Program-made: the position numbers and the translations under genes
Notes under the pieces: generated by a model
Told to the model about the DNA's origin: nothing
Seen by the model: only the letters and a program-made list of their open reading frames with translations
Databases searched by the model: none
In this document: piece after piece, positions 24,815 to 33,371 of the stretch
Layout: the number at the start of each line of letters is the position of its first letter
Position numbering within the stretch: position 1 is the first letter of the stretch
Source: Actinomycetes bacterium
GTDB taxonomy: Bacteria > Actinomycetota > Actinomycetes > Actinomycetales > Microbacteriaceae
Length of the DNA: 64,000 bases
Assembly: GCA_029779645.1 (NCBI GenBank)
Contig: JAKPAC010000010.1
Span: 124,001-188,000, forward strand
Direction: 5' to 3'

Positions 24815-25600
24815 TCAGGACCCGAACCGACGGTGCCTCGACGCGAAGTCGCGGATCGCACGGAGAAAGTCGACCTCGCGCAGGTCGGGACCGAGCGCCT
24901 CGACGAAGTAGAACTCGCTGTGCGCGCTCTGCCAGAGCAGGAAGTCGCTCAGCCGCTGCTCGCCGGAGGTGCGGATCACGAGATCCGGGTCGGGCTGCCC
25001 ACCGGTGTACAGGTGCTCGCCGATCGTCTCGGGCGTGAGGCTCTCGGCGAGGTCTTCGAGCGACCCGCCGCGCTGATCGTGCTCGGCGATGATGCTGCGC
25101 ACCGCATCCACGATCTCGCGGCGCCCGCCATACCCGACCGCGAGGTTGACGTGCATGCCGGTGTTCGCGCTGGTGCGCTGCTGCGCCGCCTCCAGCACGC
25201 TGACCAGCTCCGCCGGCAGCGCGGCCGTCGAGCCGACGTGCTGCACCTTCCAGTCGCGAAAGCGCGAGAGCTCGTCGGCGAGCTCCGCGATGATCTCGAT
25301 CAGGTCGGCGATCTCTTTCGAGTCGCGCTTGGTGACGTTGTCGTTCGAGAGCAGATAGAGCGAGACGACGCGCACGCCGACGTCGTCGCACCACTCGAGG
25401 AACTCGCGCATCTTGGCGGCCCCGGCGCGGTGCCCGTCGGCGGCGCTGTCGAGCCCCAGCTGGCGGGCCCAGCGCCGATTTCCGTCGATCATCATCGCCA
25501 CGTGCTGCGGCACCGCGACCGGGTCGAGCGAGCGCCGAAGCCGGTTGATGTAGATCCGGTACAGCGGCCCGCGTCCCTCGCTGGATCGGCTCGTCTTCAC
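24815..25600 (-). CDS. uppS: Cis-prenyl transferase (isoprenyl diphosphate synthase)
   Basis: A 261-residue cis-prenyltransferase. Signatures are 'VAMMIDGNRRWARQLG' (catalytic Asp and Arg), 'SLYLLSNDNVTKRDSKEI' and the C-terminal 'GQPDPDLVIRTSGEQRLSDFLLWQSAHSEFYF'. The opening 'GPLYRIYINRLRRSL' and the overall pattern are closer to the short-chain Z-farnesyl diphosphate synthase of mycobacteria (Rv1086) than to decaprenyl/undecaprenyl synthase, so the product may be short-chain Z-prenyl diphosphate feeding bactoprenol. It is divergent from trhA, the same neighbour as in mycobacteria. Confidence 0.93.
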   Translation of the reverse strand: MKTSRSSEGRGPLYRIYINRLRRSLDPVAVPQHVAMMIDGNRRWARQLGLDSAADGHRAGAAKMREFLEWCDDVGVRVVSLYLLSNDNVTKRDSKEIADLIEIIAELADELSRFRDWKVQHVGSTAALPAELVSVLEAAQQRTSANTGMHVNLAVGYGGRREIVDAVRSIIAEHDQRGGSLEDLAESLTPETIGEHLYTGGQPDPDLVIRTSGEQRLSDFLLWQSAHSEFYFVEALGPDLREVDFLRAIRDFASRHRRFGS

Positions 25601-25692
25601 CCCACCACGCTACCGTCTCGCGCCGCGGATGCACGCGAGCACGCGCGGGCTGCGCATGCCTCGGCGGGGCATTCGCGGACTACGCTTGAGAG

Positions 25693-26400
25693 ATGAGCGC
25701 ACCCGAGCTGCCGCAGCTTCCGCTTCTCGAGGTGGCCGCGGCCGACGCGAACGCCGATATCAAGCCCACCTGGCGCGGCTGGATCCACGCGGGAGTGACC
25801 CCCCTGGCGATCGCCGCGGGCATCGTGCTGATCGCGCTCGCCCAGGGCGCCCCCGCCAAATGGGCGGCCGCCGTGTTCATGCTCACCTCGATGCTGCTGT
25901 TCGGGATGTCTGCGGTGTATCACCGCTTCAACTGGAGCCCGAGAACCAAGCTCGTGCTCAAGCGCATCGACCACGCGAACATCTTCCTGCTGATCGCCGG
26001 CACCTACACCCCGCTTGCCGTGCTCGCGCTTCCGCCCGCGGAGGGCATCGTGCTGCTCTCGCTGGTCTGGGGAGGCACCGTCATCGGCATCCTCTTCCGG
26101 GTGTTCTGGATCACCGCACCGCGCTGGCTCTACGTCGCGCTCTACCTGCTCCTGGGCTGGGCCGCCGTGATGTACATGCCCGCGCTGTTCGCCGCGAACG
26201 TCGCGATGATGATCCTCGTGATCGCCGGCGGGCTGTTCTACACGGGCGGCGCGATCATCTATGCGCTGAAGAAGCCCAACCCCTGGCCGGGGGTGTTCGG
26301 CTTCCACGAGATCTTCCACGTGTGCACGGTGATCGCGTTCCTGTGCCATTGGACGGCGTGCCTGCTGATCTCGCTGAACCCGGCGTTCAACGCGGGCTGA
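25693..26400 (+). CDS. trhA: Hemolysin III / PAQR-family membrane protein
   Basis: A 235-residue seven-helix membrane protein of the hemolysin III (PAQR, YqfA/TrhA) family. The family's metal-binding motifs are visible: 'SAVYHRFNW' (S-x3-H), 'LKRIDHANIFLLIAGTYTPLAV' (D-H-x-x-I) and 'FGFHEIFHVCTVIAFLCHW' (H-x3-H). Members affect membrane fluidity and possibly act as zinc-dependent ceramidase-like hydrolases; the hemolysin name is historical. The ATG at 25693 is standard. It is next to uppS and convergent with the small membrane protein at 26446. Confidence 0.92.
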   Translation: MSAPELPQLPLLEVAAADANADIKPTWRGWIHAGVTPLAIAAGIVLIALAQGAPAKWAAAVFMLTSMLLFGMSAVYHRFNWSPRTKLVLKRIDHANIFLLIAGTYTPLAVLALPPAEGIVLLSLVWGGTVIGILFRVFWITAPRWLYVALYLLLGWAAVMYMPALFAANVAMMILVIAGGLFYTGGAIIYALKKPNPWPGVFGFHEIFHVCTVIAFLCHWTACLLISLNPAFNAG

Positions 26401-26445
26401 CCCGGGCGACCGCCTTCAACGCCGGCGGACCCGGCCGAGCGGCGC

Positions 26446-26760
26446 TCAGCGGCGGTCGTCTTCCTCGGTGCCTTCGTTCTCGAGGGGCGCCTCCGTCGGG
26501 GCTTCCCCCCTGGCCGCCGCCTCGGCGGCCGCCTGCTCGGCGTCGAGCGCCTCGTTCGCCTCGTCGCGATAGCGCGCGCGACGCACGCGACGCAGCATGT
26601 CGGCCGCGAGCAGCGTGAGCGCGACCACGAGAATCGCGATCACGAAGAACCCGGCGGGCCCGGGGGTCACCAGCTCGGGCGGCGGCGACGTCCACGAAGG
26701 ACTGGGAACGGGTTCGGGCGTCGTGACGGCCGCCCAGATCAAGGCGGAAGCGGCGTGCAT
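26446..26760 (-). CDS. Small membrane protein (Rv1083-like position)
   Basis: A 104-residue protein from ATG 26760. One helix, 'TPGPAGFFVIAILVVALTLLAADMLRRVRRARY', is followed by an acidic, Ala/Glu-rich tail. The TPGP-x-GF start of the helix and the basic residues after it are typical of the small protein encoded next to mca (mycothiol S-conjugate amidase) and hemolysin III in many actinobacteria. Here the mca gene is absent and the DUF4307 gene follows divergently. A longer frame to 26841 overlaps the DUF4307 start and is not favoured. Function is unknown. Confidence 0.65.
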   Translation of the reverse strand: MHAASALIWAAVTTPEPVPSPSWTSPPPELVTPGPAGFFVIAILVVALTLLAADMLRRVRRARYRDEANEALDAEQAAAEAAARGEAPTEAPLENEGTEEDDRR

Positions 26761-26833
26761 TGGTGGGTGTCCTCGAATCCGCGCAAAAGCGCATAGCCTG
26801 GGACTAAGACTATCCGGCCAGGGAAGACATGCG

Positions 26834-27229
26834 ATGACCACGACGGCACAACTCGATGAGCGCTACGGGCGCGTGCGCAGCCCCGGCAGGGTGCGCGCGT
26901 GGTGGATCACGGTGGCCGTGGTCGCGCTCGCGGCCATCGGATGGTTCGGCTGGGGCATCCTCAGCGACGGCAACAGCGCCGTGCGCGCCGACGACACCGC
27001 GTTCACGATTCACGACGAGCGCGCCGTGAGCGTCTCGTTCCAGGTGACCGCCCCGGTCGGAGCGAGCGTCGCCTGCGCCCTCGAGGCCCTCGACGAGGAG
27101 TTCGGGATCGTGGGATGGCGGGTCATCGTCTTCCCCGAGTTCACGAGCCACGCCCAGGCGTTCACCGAGACCATCCCGACGGTCGCACGCGCGACCACGG
27201 GTTTGGTGAACTCCTGCTGGGTCGCATAA
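26834..27229 (+). CDS. DUF4307 membrane protein
   Basis: A 131-residue protein with the standard DUF4307 layout. It opens 'MTTTAQLDERYGRVRSPGR', has one transmembrane helix (about residues 24-45, 'WWITVAVVALAAIGWFGWGIL'), and then an extracytoplasmic β-rich part 'VSVSFQVTAPVGASVACALEALDEEFGIVGWRVI' ending near the conserved Cys of 'VNSCWVA'. The family is confined to actinobacteria and lies almost always beside greA and mca, which suggests a link to transcription restart or mycothiol chemistry, but no function is proven. ATG 26834 is the start. The greA gene follows after 36 nt. Confidence 0.88.
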   Translation: MTTTAQLDERYGRVRSPGRVRAWWITVAVVALAAIGWFGWGILSDGNSAVRADDTAFTIHDERAVSVSFQVTAPVGASVACALEALDEEFGIVGWRVIVFPEFTSHAQAFTETIPTVARATTGLVNSCWVA

Positions 27230-27265
27230 ACTGGCGGGTCAACCCGAGTTTTCTAGGAGCGATCT

Positions 27266-27754
27266 GTGTCGAACAGCCCCGAGACCTTCCTCACCCAGGA
27301 CGCCTTCGATCGCCTCGCCGCCGAGCTTGAGCATCTCTCTGGCCCCGGCCGCGAAGACATCGCGAAGCGCATCGAGTCCGCCCGCGAAGAGGGCGACCTC
27401 AAGGAGAACGGCGGCTACCACGCCGCAAAGGACGAGCAGGGCAAGCAGGAGGCGCGCATCCGCACCCTGCAGCACCTGCTGAAGAACGCCGTCGTGCGCG
27501 AGGCGCCGCAGAGCCGCGGGGTCGTCGAGTCGGGCACGGTCATCACCGCGAAGGTCGCCGGCGGCGAAGAGGTCTTCCTCCTCGGCAACCGCGAGATCGC
27601 TGCCGACTCGCAGATCGACGTGTACAGCGAGGCCAGCCCCCTGGGCGCGGCGATCCTCGGGCTCGCCGAGGGCGCGTCGACCAGCTACGTCGCGCCGAAC
27701 GGCCGCGAGATCAAGGTCGAGATCATCAAGGTCGAGACCTACGCGGGCCAGTAG
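27266..27754 (+). CDS. greA: Transcription elongation factor GreA
   Basis: A 162-residue GreA. The N-terminal coiled-coil hairpin carries the acidic tip 'ESAREEGDLKENGGYHAAKDEQGKQEARI', where the D-L-K-E-N-G-x-Y-H-A-A-K-D-E-Q segment inserts into the RNA polymerase secondary channel and stimulates cleavage of backtracked RNA. The C-terminal FKBP-like domain reads 'GTVITAKVAGGEEVFLLG' and 'SPLGAAILGLAEG'. The GTG start has AGGAG 7 nt upstream. It is normal in length for actinobacteria. It is convergent with ilvA across a 9-bp hairpin. Confidence 0.97.
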   Translation: MSNSPETFLTQDAFDRLAAELEHLSGPGREDIAKRIESAREEGDLKENGGYHAAKDEQGKQEARIRTLQHLLKNAVVREAPQSRGVVESGTVITAKVAGGEEVFLLGNREIAADSQIDVYSEASPLGAAILGLAEGASTSYVAPNGREIKVEIIKVETYAGQ

Positions 27755-27759
27755 CCCGC

Positions 27760-27783
27760 CGGCGCCCGGGCTTGCGGGCGCCG
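27760..27783. terminator. 9-bp hairpin between convergent greA and ilvA
   Basis: Bases 27760-27768 and 27775-27783 are perfect reverse complements with a 6-nt loop. They lie 5 nt after the greA stop and directly after the ilvA stop, so the hairpin can serve both. There is no U-tract. Confidence 0.7.
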
Positions 27784-27784
27784 C

Positions 27785-29017
27785 TCACTCGGGCACCACG
27801 ACGGGCGAGTAGCCCGCGGCCTCGAGGGTCGCGAGCACCTGCGCCCGGTGCTCCTCGCCGCGCGTCTCGACGCTCACCTGCAAGATCACCTCGCTGATCT
27901 GCAGCCCCTGCCCGTGCCGCGTGTGCAGCACCTCGATGACGTTGGCGTGCGCGTCGGCGATGAGCTCCGACACTCGCGCGAGCTGGCCGGGCCGGTCGGG
28001 CAGCGGGATGCGGACCGTGAAGTAGCGCCCCGACGCCGAGAGTCCGTGCGAGATGACGCGCTGCATGAGCAGCGGGTCGATGTTGCCGCCCGAGAGCACC
28101 ACGATGGTGGGGCCCGTGGGCTTGACCTTGCCGGCCAGGATCGCCGCGACCCCCACGGCGCCCGCGGGCTCGACCACGAGCTTGGCGCGCTCGAGCAGGA
28201 GCAGGAGCGCGCGGGCCATGTCGTCTTCGCTCACCGTGACGATCTCGTCGACCAGGTCGCGGATCATCGCGAAGGGCACGTCTCCCGGCCGCGCGACGGC
28301 GATGCCGTCGGCGATCGTCGGCCGCGTGACGACCGTGTTCGGGTGGCCGTCCGCGAGCGAGCTGGGGTACGCCGCCGAGTTCGCCGCCTGCACGCCGATG
28401 ACGCGCACGGTGCGCCCGTCCACGGCGGCGCGCGCCTTGATGGCGCCCGCGACGCCGGCGATGAGTCCCCCGCCACCCACGGGCACGAGCACGGTGTCGA
28501 CGTCCGGGCTGGCGTCGTACAGTTCGAGCCCGAGCGTGCCCTGGCCGGTGATCACGTCACGATGATCGAACGGATGCACCAGCACCGCCCCGGTCTCACG
28601 CGCGAACTCGGCCGCGAGGCGCAGCGGCTCCTCCACGGTGGGACCCTGCAGGATGACCTCCGCGCCATACCCGCGGGTCGCGAGCAGCTTCGGCACCGGC
28701 ACGCCGAGCGGCATGAAGATCGTGGCGTGGATGCCGAGCTCGCGCGCCGCGAGCGCGACGCCCTGCGCGTGGTTGCCGGCCGATGCCGCCACCACACCAC
28801 GGGCGCGCTCCGCCTCCGTCAGGCGCGACATCAGGTACGACGAGCCGCGGATCTTGAACGAGCCGGTGCGCTGCAGGTTCTCGAGCTTGAGCAGCACCGG
28901 GGCCCCGAGCACGTCGCTGAGGGCCTGGGTCTCGACGAGCGGGGTGGTGGCGAGCACGCCGGAGAGCACCCGCGCGGCGTCCTCGTAGTCGGCGAGCGTG
29001 GGTCGGGCATCCGTCAC
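27785..29017 (-). CDS. ilvA: Threonine ammonia-lyase with ACT domain
   Basis: A 410-residue PLP enzyme deaminating threonine to 2-oxobutanoate. The PLP Lys is in 'LENLQRTGSFKIRGSSYL', followed by 'ASAGNHAQGVALAARELG', the Gly-rich phosphate loop 'VPVGGGGLIAGVAGAIK' and 'VVLSGGNIDP'. After residue 325 a single ACT-like domain, 'VRIPLPDRPGQLARVSELIADAHANVIEVLHTR', replaces the two-lobed IlvA regulatory domain. The one-ACT form is usual in actinobacteria and in TdcB-like enzymes, so a catabolic role is possible alongside isoleucine synthesis. The GTG at 29017 overlaps the stop of the AI-2E permease gene (GTGA). Confidence 0.93.
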   Translation of the reverse strand: MTDARPTLADYEDAARVLSGVLATTPLVETQALSDVLGAPVLLKLENLQRTGSFKIRGSSYLMSRLTEAERARGVVAASAGNHAQGVALAARELGIHATIFMPLGVPVPKLLATRGYGAEVILQGPTVEEPLRLAAEFARETGAVLVHPFDHRDVITGQGTLGLELYDASPDVDTVLVPVGGGGLIAGVAGAIKARAAVDGRTVRVIGVQAANSAAYPSSLADGHPNTVVTRPTIADGIAVARPGDVPFAMIRDLVDEIVTVSEDDMARALLLLLERAKLVVEPAGAVGVAAILAGKVKPTGPTIVVLSGGNIDPLLMQRVISHGLSASGRYFTVRIPLPDRPGQLARVSELIADAHANVIEVLHTRHGQGLQISEVILQVSVETRGEEHRAQVLATLEAAGYSPVVVPE

Positions 29018-30270
29018 AGCTGGGTCCTCTCGGAGGGTGATTTCTTCGCGCGCCCGGCCCTGCGGGCCCGCGCGGTCTCGCGCGGCACGGTGCGCCAGAT
29101 GAGATCGACGTTCTCGGGCGGCGCTCCCTCGCGCCATCCACCGGAGCTGATGAACAGCCAGACGACGTTCGAGAACGCCGCAAGCGGCACCGCGAACAGG
29201 GCGCCGGGAATGCCGGCGATCATCGCGCCGCCGGCCACCACGAGCACGACGGCGAGCGGGTGCACCTTGACGGCCGAGCCCATGAGCAGCGGCTGCAGCA
29301 CGTGCCCCTCGATCTGCTGCACGCCCAGCACCACCAGCAGCATCCAGAGGGCGACGAGCGGCCCGTTGTAGACCAGCGCGAGGAAGACGGCGAGCGCGCC
29401 GGTGACGACCGCGCCGACGATCGGCACGAACGCGCCGAGGAACACGAGCACCCCGACCGGCACGGCGAGCGGCACACCGAGGAGGAAGGCGCCGAGCCCG
29501 ATGCCGATGGCGTCGATCGTCGCGACAAGCAGCTGCGTGCGGGCGTAGTTCACGACGGTGATCCAGCCGGCGCGGCCGGCGCCGTCGGCGGCGCTGCGAG
29601 CGGAGCGTGGAAACAGCCGCACGGTCCAGCGCCAGATCCCGGCGCCGTCGGCGAGGATGCACAGCAGGATGAAGAACGAGAGCAGGGCGCCGGTGACCAC
29701 GTGTCCGAGGGTGCTGCCGACGGCCAGCGCGCCCGAGATCAGCAGCTCGTTCTGCTCCTCGATCACCTTCACGAGCGCATTCAGCCAGGCGTCGATCTGA
29801 TCGGCGGTCACATGGAACGGACCGTCCATGAGCGACGCGCGCAGCTGCTCGATCGACGCCAGCGTGCGGGCCTCGACCTCGGGCCACTGCCGGGTGATCT
29901 GGAACACGGCAAGCCACAGCAGGCCGACCACGATCGCCATGGTGCCCACGAGCGAGAGGACGATGGCCAGCCAGCGGGGAACGCGGTGCCGGAGCATCCA
30001 CGTGAACACCGGGAACAGCAGCGCCGAGATCAGGATGCCGACGAGCAGCGGGACCACGATGAGCTTCAGCTGCATGATGAGCCAGATCGCCACGCCGATC
30101 GCGGCGGCGATGACCAGCAGCCGCCACGCGTACGCGGTGGCCGTGCGCAGCCCGCGCGGCACCTCGCCCTCGGCGCGCGCCGGCGGGCGCTGCGGGGCCT
30201 CGGGCGCGGCGACGCCGCGACGGCGCGCGCCGAACAGGCCGGTTCGGCTGGGCGGGTGCTCGGGGTCCAT
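29014..30270 (-). CDS. AI-2E-family (TqsA/PerM-like) transporter
   Basis: A 418-residue membrane protein of the AI-2E transporter family. It has seven to eight helices; a cytoplasmic, charged N-terminus of about 45 residues; two early helices ('LLVIAAAIGVAIWLIMQLKLIVVPLLVGILISALLFPVFTW'); the family's extracytoplasmic amphipathic segment with 'EVEARTLASIEQLRASL'; and the later 'GVLVFLGAFVPIVGAVVTGALAVFLAL' and 'QQIEGHVLQPLLMG' signatures. Members export autoinducer-2 or act as Na+/H+ antiporters. Here the partner is ilvA, with which it overlaps by 4 nt, so an amino-acid-related export role is conceivable but unproven. Confidence 0.88.
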   Translation of the reverse strand: MDPEHPPSRTGLFGARRRGVAAPEAPQRPPARAEGEVPRGLRTATAYAWRLLVIAAAIGVAIWLIMQLKLIVVPLLVGILISALLFPVFTWMLRHRVPRWLAIVLSLVGTMAIVVGLLWLAVFQITRQWPEVEARTLASIEQLRASLMDGPFHVTADQIDAWLNALVKVIEEQNELLISGALAVGSTLGHVVTGALLSFFILLCILADGAGIWRWTVRLFPRSARSAADGAGRAGWITVVNYARTQLLVATIDAIGIGLGAFLLGVPLAVPVGVLVFLGAFVPIVGAVVTGALAVFLALVYNGPLVALWMLLVVLGVQQIEGHVLQPLLMGSAVKVHPLAVVLVVAGGAMIAGIPGALFAVPLAAFSNVVWLFISSGGWREGAPPENVDLIWRTVPRETARARRAGRAKKSPSERTQL

Positions 30271-30371
30271 CCCGCAAGTCTAAAGCCCGCCCACGCGAGT
30301 GCCTGGGGCGCCGCGCGCGGCCCCGCCGCGGCGCCTCGCCCCGCCGCGGCGCCGCGGCTAGGCTGGCGCCG

Positions 30372-31610
30372 ATGACCCCCTCGCTCAGCGCGTCAGAAGC
30401 CCGCCGCATCGCCCTCGCCGCGCAGGGCTTCACGCGGCCGCGCCCGCGCGTGCCCGGCGCACGGCACCTGCACGACACGATGGGTCGCATGGGCGTGACG
30501 CAGATCGACTCCGTCAACGTGTTCGCCCGCAGCCACTACATGCCCTTCTACTCGCGGCTGGGACCCTACGAGACCGAATTCCTCGACGAGCTGTTCTTCC
30601 AGCCGCACGGTCCGTACGTCGAATACTGGGCCCACGTCGCCACGTTCATGCCGGCCGCCGACTGGGCGCTGTTTCGCTTTCGCATGGACGCGTACCGCGA
30701 CAAGCACGGGAGCGACCCCGACGGCTGGTTTCGCCAGCAGGCCGAGACGGTCGACTGGGTGCGGGCCGAGCTGGCCGCGCGCGGGCCCCTGCGGTCGGCC
30801 GAGATCGAGCAGGACGCCGCCGCGGGTGCCCGCGGGCCCTGGTGGGATTGGAGCACGGTCAAGCGCGTCCTCGAGCACCTCTGGCTGTTCGGCGAGGTCG
30901 CGGTGACCGAGCGGCGCGGCTTCGAGCGTCGCTACGCGCTCGCCGAGCAGGTGATCCCCGCCGAGGTGCTGGCGCACCCGGTGCCCCGCGACGAGGCGAT
31001 CCGCGAGCTCGTGCGCCGTGCCGCCCGCGCGTACGGCGTGGGCACCGCCGCCGACTTCGACGACTACTACCGGCTGCGCAGCCGTCGCGCCGTGCACGCC
31101 GCAGTTCGCGAGCTCGAAGACGCGGGCGAGCTCGAGCCGGTCACCGTGACGGGCTGGGAGCGCGGTGGCCGCGCCATCCCCGCGTGGCGGCACCGCGACG
31201 CCGCGCTCCCCCGCGCGAGCGCGGCATCCACGATCCTGACGCCGTTCGACCCGCTCGTGTGGTTCCGCGAGCGTGCGGAGCGCCTCTTCGACTTTCACTA
31301 CCGGATCGAGATCTACACGCCGGAGGCCAAGCGCCGCTTCGGCTACTACTCCCTGCCCGTGCTGCAGGGCGAGCGCGTGGTCGGTCGGGTCGACCTCAAG
31401 GCCGACCGCCGGGCCTCGACGCTGCTCGCGCAGTCGGCGTGGTGGGAGCCGGAGGCCCCGAGCGATGCCGGCGAGCGCCTGGGCGAGGCGCTGCGCGAGG
31501 CGGCCGCCTGGCGTGGGCTCGAGACCGTGTCGATCGGGCGCCGCGGCGACGCCGCCGACGACCTCGCCCGCGCCATGCCCGACGCCGCCCGCCACGAGGG
31601 CCGCGGCTGA
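30372..31610 (+). CDS. YcaQ/AlkX-like winged-helix DNA glycosylase
   Basis: A 412-residue protein of the HTH_42 superfamily (YcaQ, AlkZ). It opens 'LSASEARRIALAAQGF', has 'LGVTQIDSVNV'-like first winged helix ('MGVTQIDSVNVFARSHYMPFYSRLG'), 'YVEYWAHVATFMP' and a catalytic-type 'AAASTILTPFDPLVWFRERAERLFDFHYRIEIY' region. The Q-I-D-S motif with the Gln/Asp pair corresponds to the catalytic QxD of YcaQ, which unhooks interstrand DNA crosslinks, whereas AlkZ relatives protect azinomycin producers. No biosynthetic cluster is adjacent, so a general crosslink-repair role is more likely. It shares its stop with the next gene's start (TGATG). Confidence 0.85.
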   Translation: MTPSLSASEARRIALAAQGFTRPRPRVPGARHLHDTMGRMGVTQIDSVNVFARSHYMPFYSRLGPYETEFLDELFFQPHGPYVEYWAHVATFMPAADWALFRFRMDAYRDKHGSDPDGWFRQQAETVDWVRAELAARGPLRSAEIEQDAAAGARGPWWDWSTVKRVLEHLWLFGEVAVTERRGFERRYALAEQVIPAEVLAHPVPRDEAIRELVRRAARAYGVGTAADFDDYYRLRSRRAVHAAVRELEDAGELEPVTVTGWERGGRAIPAWRHRDAALPRASAASTILTPFDPLVWFRERAERLFDFHYRIEIYTPEAKRRFGYYSLPVLQGERVVGRVDLKADRRASTLLAQSAWWEPEAPSDAGERLGEALREAAAWRGLETVSIGRRGDAADDLARAMPDAARHEGRG

Positions 31611-32695
31611 TGGCGCGCCGGGGCCGGTCGGAGACCACGACGCGCGACGCGGCGGCGGTGCGGCGCCCCCGCGTGGCAGTCCGCGTCGTGGCGATCGCCG
31701 CCCTGCTTCTGGTCGTGGCCGGCGTGATCGCGTTCGCCCTCATCCCCCGGCCCGGCGGACCGGCCGCCGTCGCCGCCGACTACCTGGCCGCCCTCGCCCG
31801 CGGCGACGGCGCCGCGGCCTCCGCGCTCACCGCCCCGGCGACGAGCGACGGACGCACGCTCGGCGCAGACGCCCTCGCGGTCGCCACCGAGTGGATCTCG
31901 TCAGCGAACGTCGGCCAGCTCACCGAGCAGGGCGCGGATGCCACGGCCGAGGTCACATTCACGCTCGGCGGCACGCAGCACGCCGTGACCCTGGCCCTGA
32001 CGAATCGCTCGGGCGCGTGGCTCGTCGCGCACCCGCTCACGACTGCGGTGCGCGTGCGCAGCACGATCGGCGCCGGCGTGACCATCGGCGCCTCGCGCGG
32101 TGAGGACGCCGCGGAAGGCGGCCTCGTCGTGCCGTTCGACGACGCCGCCGACGGCGATCCCGACACCGGCGACGCCGACGCCGACGCGGCGGCCGCCGCG
32201 ACCAGCTCCGGCACGGGCCCCGGCGCCGTCACCGTCGAGCTGCTGCCCGCCGTCTATGCGCTGGGCGCGGCGCCCGCCGCGCTGCTCGAGGGCGGCGAGA
32301 CGCTCATCGTGAGCGGCGGCGACGACGCCGCCGTCGCGCTCGAGCCGAGCCTTCGCCCCGAGGCGCGTGCCGACGCCGCCGAACAGCTGCGCGCGTACCT
32401 GGCCGGCTGCACGGCGCAGGCGAACGCGGTGCCGGCGAGCTGCGGTATTCGGGTGCCGTGGGCGGCCGACCTCGCGGCGCTCACCGCACTCGCGTTCCGC
32501 GTCGACGCCGAGCCGGTGCTCGAGCTTGCCGCCGACGGCCGCAGATTCGCCGCGACGGGCGGCAGGCTGACGGCCACGGCGACGGGCGTCGACGATGCGG
32601 GCGCCGAGGCATCCGCGAGCTATCTCGACTCCGATTGGGGCGTGCGCGGCAGCCTGCGCTTCACGCTCGACGGGCTGATCCTCGAGGTCTGGTGA
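31610..32695 (+). CDS. Membrane-anchored Ala-rich extracytoplasmic protein, unknown
   Basis: A 361-residue protein. It has a short basic cytoplasmic N-terminus, one membrane helix (about 24-45, 'VAVRVVAIAALLLVVAGVIAFALI'), and then an Ala/Asp-rich extracytoplasmic region. A first repeat-like domain looks NTF2-like ('PAAVAADYLAALARGDGAAASALTA', then 'ATAEVTFTLGGTQHAVTLALTNRSGAWLVAHPL'). An acidic linker (Asp/Ala repeats near residues 180-205) follows, then a second domain with a Cys pair in 'YLAGCTAQANAVPASCGI'. This architecture is common in uncharacterised actinobacterial envelope proteins. Start ATG 31610 overlaps the preceding stop (TGATG), so it is translated with the glycosylase gene. 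Confidence 0.6.
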   Translation: MARRGRSETTTRDAAAVRRPRVAVRVVAIAALLLVVAGVIAFALIPRPGGPAAVAADYLAALARGDGAAASALTAPATSDGRTLGADALAVATEWISSANVGQLTEQGADATAEVTFTLGGTQHAVTLALTNRSGAWLVAHPLTTAVRVRSTIGAGVTIGASRGEDAAEGGLVVPFDDAADGDPDTGDADADAAAAATSSGTGPGAVTVELLPAVYALGAAPAALLEGGETLIVSGGDDAAVALEPSLRPEARADAAEQLRAYLAGCTAQANAVPASCGIRVPWAADLAALTALAFRVDAEPVLELAADGRRFAATGGRLTATATGVDDAGAEASASYLDSDWGVRGSLRFTLDGLILEVW

Positions 32696-32719
32696 CCGCC
32701 GCGGCCGGGCCGGCGCCGA

Positions 32720-33292
32720 CTAGAACTGCACGCGCGGCGGCTCGGCAATGGCCGCGCCGTCGACGACCTCGAAGAAGTCGCGCTCGTGGAATCCGAGGCC
32801 ACGGGCGAACATGTTGTTGGGGAAGGCCTTGATCTTGGTGTTCAGCTCGCGCACGCCCCCGTTGTAGAAGCGACGCGAAGCCTGCACCTTGTCTTCGGTG
32901 TCGACGAGCTGCTGCTGCAGGTGCAGGTAGTTCTGGCTGGCCAGCAGCTGCGGGTAGCCCTCCGAGACGGCGAACAGGCTCTTCAGCGCCTGCTGCATGT
33001 GCCCCTCGGCGACGCCCGATTCGATCGGGCCCTGCGCCGACAGCGTCTCTGCGCGCGCCCGGGTCACATTCTCGAACACCGTCTTCTCGTGCGCGGCATA
33101 GCCCTTGACCGATTCGACGAGATTCGGCACGAGATCGGCCCTGCGCTTGAGCTGCACCGTGATGTCGCTCCATGCCTCCTCGACACGGACGTTCAGCTGC
33201 ACGAGCGAGTTGTAGGTCGCCCAGAGGTAGATGCCGAAGATCACCACGAGTGCGACGACGATTACAACGGGGACGATCCATTCCCAGGGCAT
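32720..33292 (-). CDS. lemA: LemA-family protein
   Basis: About 190 residues from ATG 33292, which has AGGAG 7 nt upstream; an in-frame TTG at 33307 is less likely. One N-terminal helix ('WIVPVVIVVALVVIFGIYLWATYNSLVQL') is followed by the LemA four-helix bundle: 'RVEEAWSDITVQLKRRADLVPNLVESVKGYAAHEKTVFENVTRAR', 'FAVSEGYPQLLASQNYLHLQQQLVDTEDKVQASRRFYNGGVRELNTKIKAFPNNMFA'. LemA proteins are membrane-anchored and of unclear function, often beside a TPM/YgcG-type protein; none is adjacent here. It is a single gene, convergent with the membrane-anchored protein gene. Confidence 0.93.
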   Translation of the reverse strand: MPWEWIVPVVIVVALVVIFGIYLWATYNSLVQLNVRVEEAWSDITVQLKRRADLVPNLVESVKGYAAHEKTVFENVTRARAETLSAQGPIESGVAEGHMQQALKSLFAVSEGYPQLLASQNYLHLQQQLVDTEDKVQASRRFYNGGVRELNTKIKAFPNNMFARGLGFHERDFFEVVDGAAIAEPPRVQF

Positions 33293-33371
33293 TGCATCTC
33301 CTGCCAAGTTCAGCCGACGGTCAGTTCATCCTAGCCACGCGACCTGCATCGTCCCTGGCAGTTCGACCCCG

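Noticed and set aside
26400..26446. Terminator between trhA and the small membrane protein gene
   Set aside because: Only a 5-bp imperfect stem is possible. Not distinct enough from background in such GC-rich DNA.
27785..30517. Single 910-residue protein joining the ilvA frame with upstream sequence
   Set aside because: The first 500 residues are antisense-like Arg/Ala-rich sequence overlapping the AI-2E permease in another frame. The ilvA part starts at GTG 29017.
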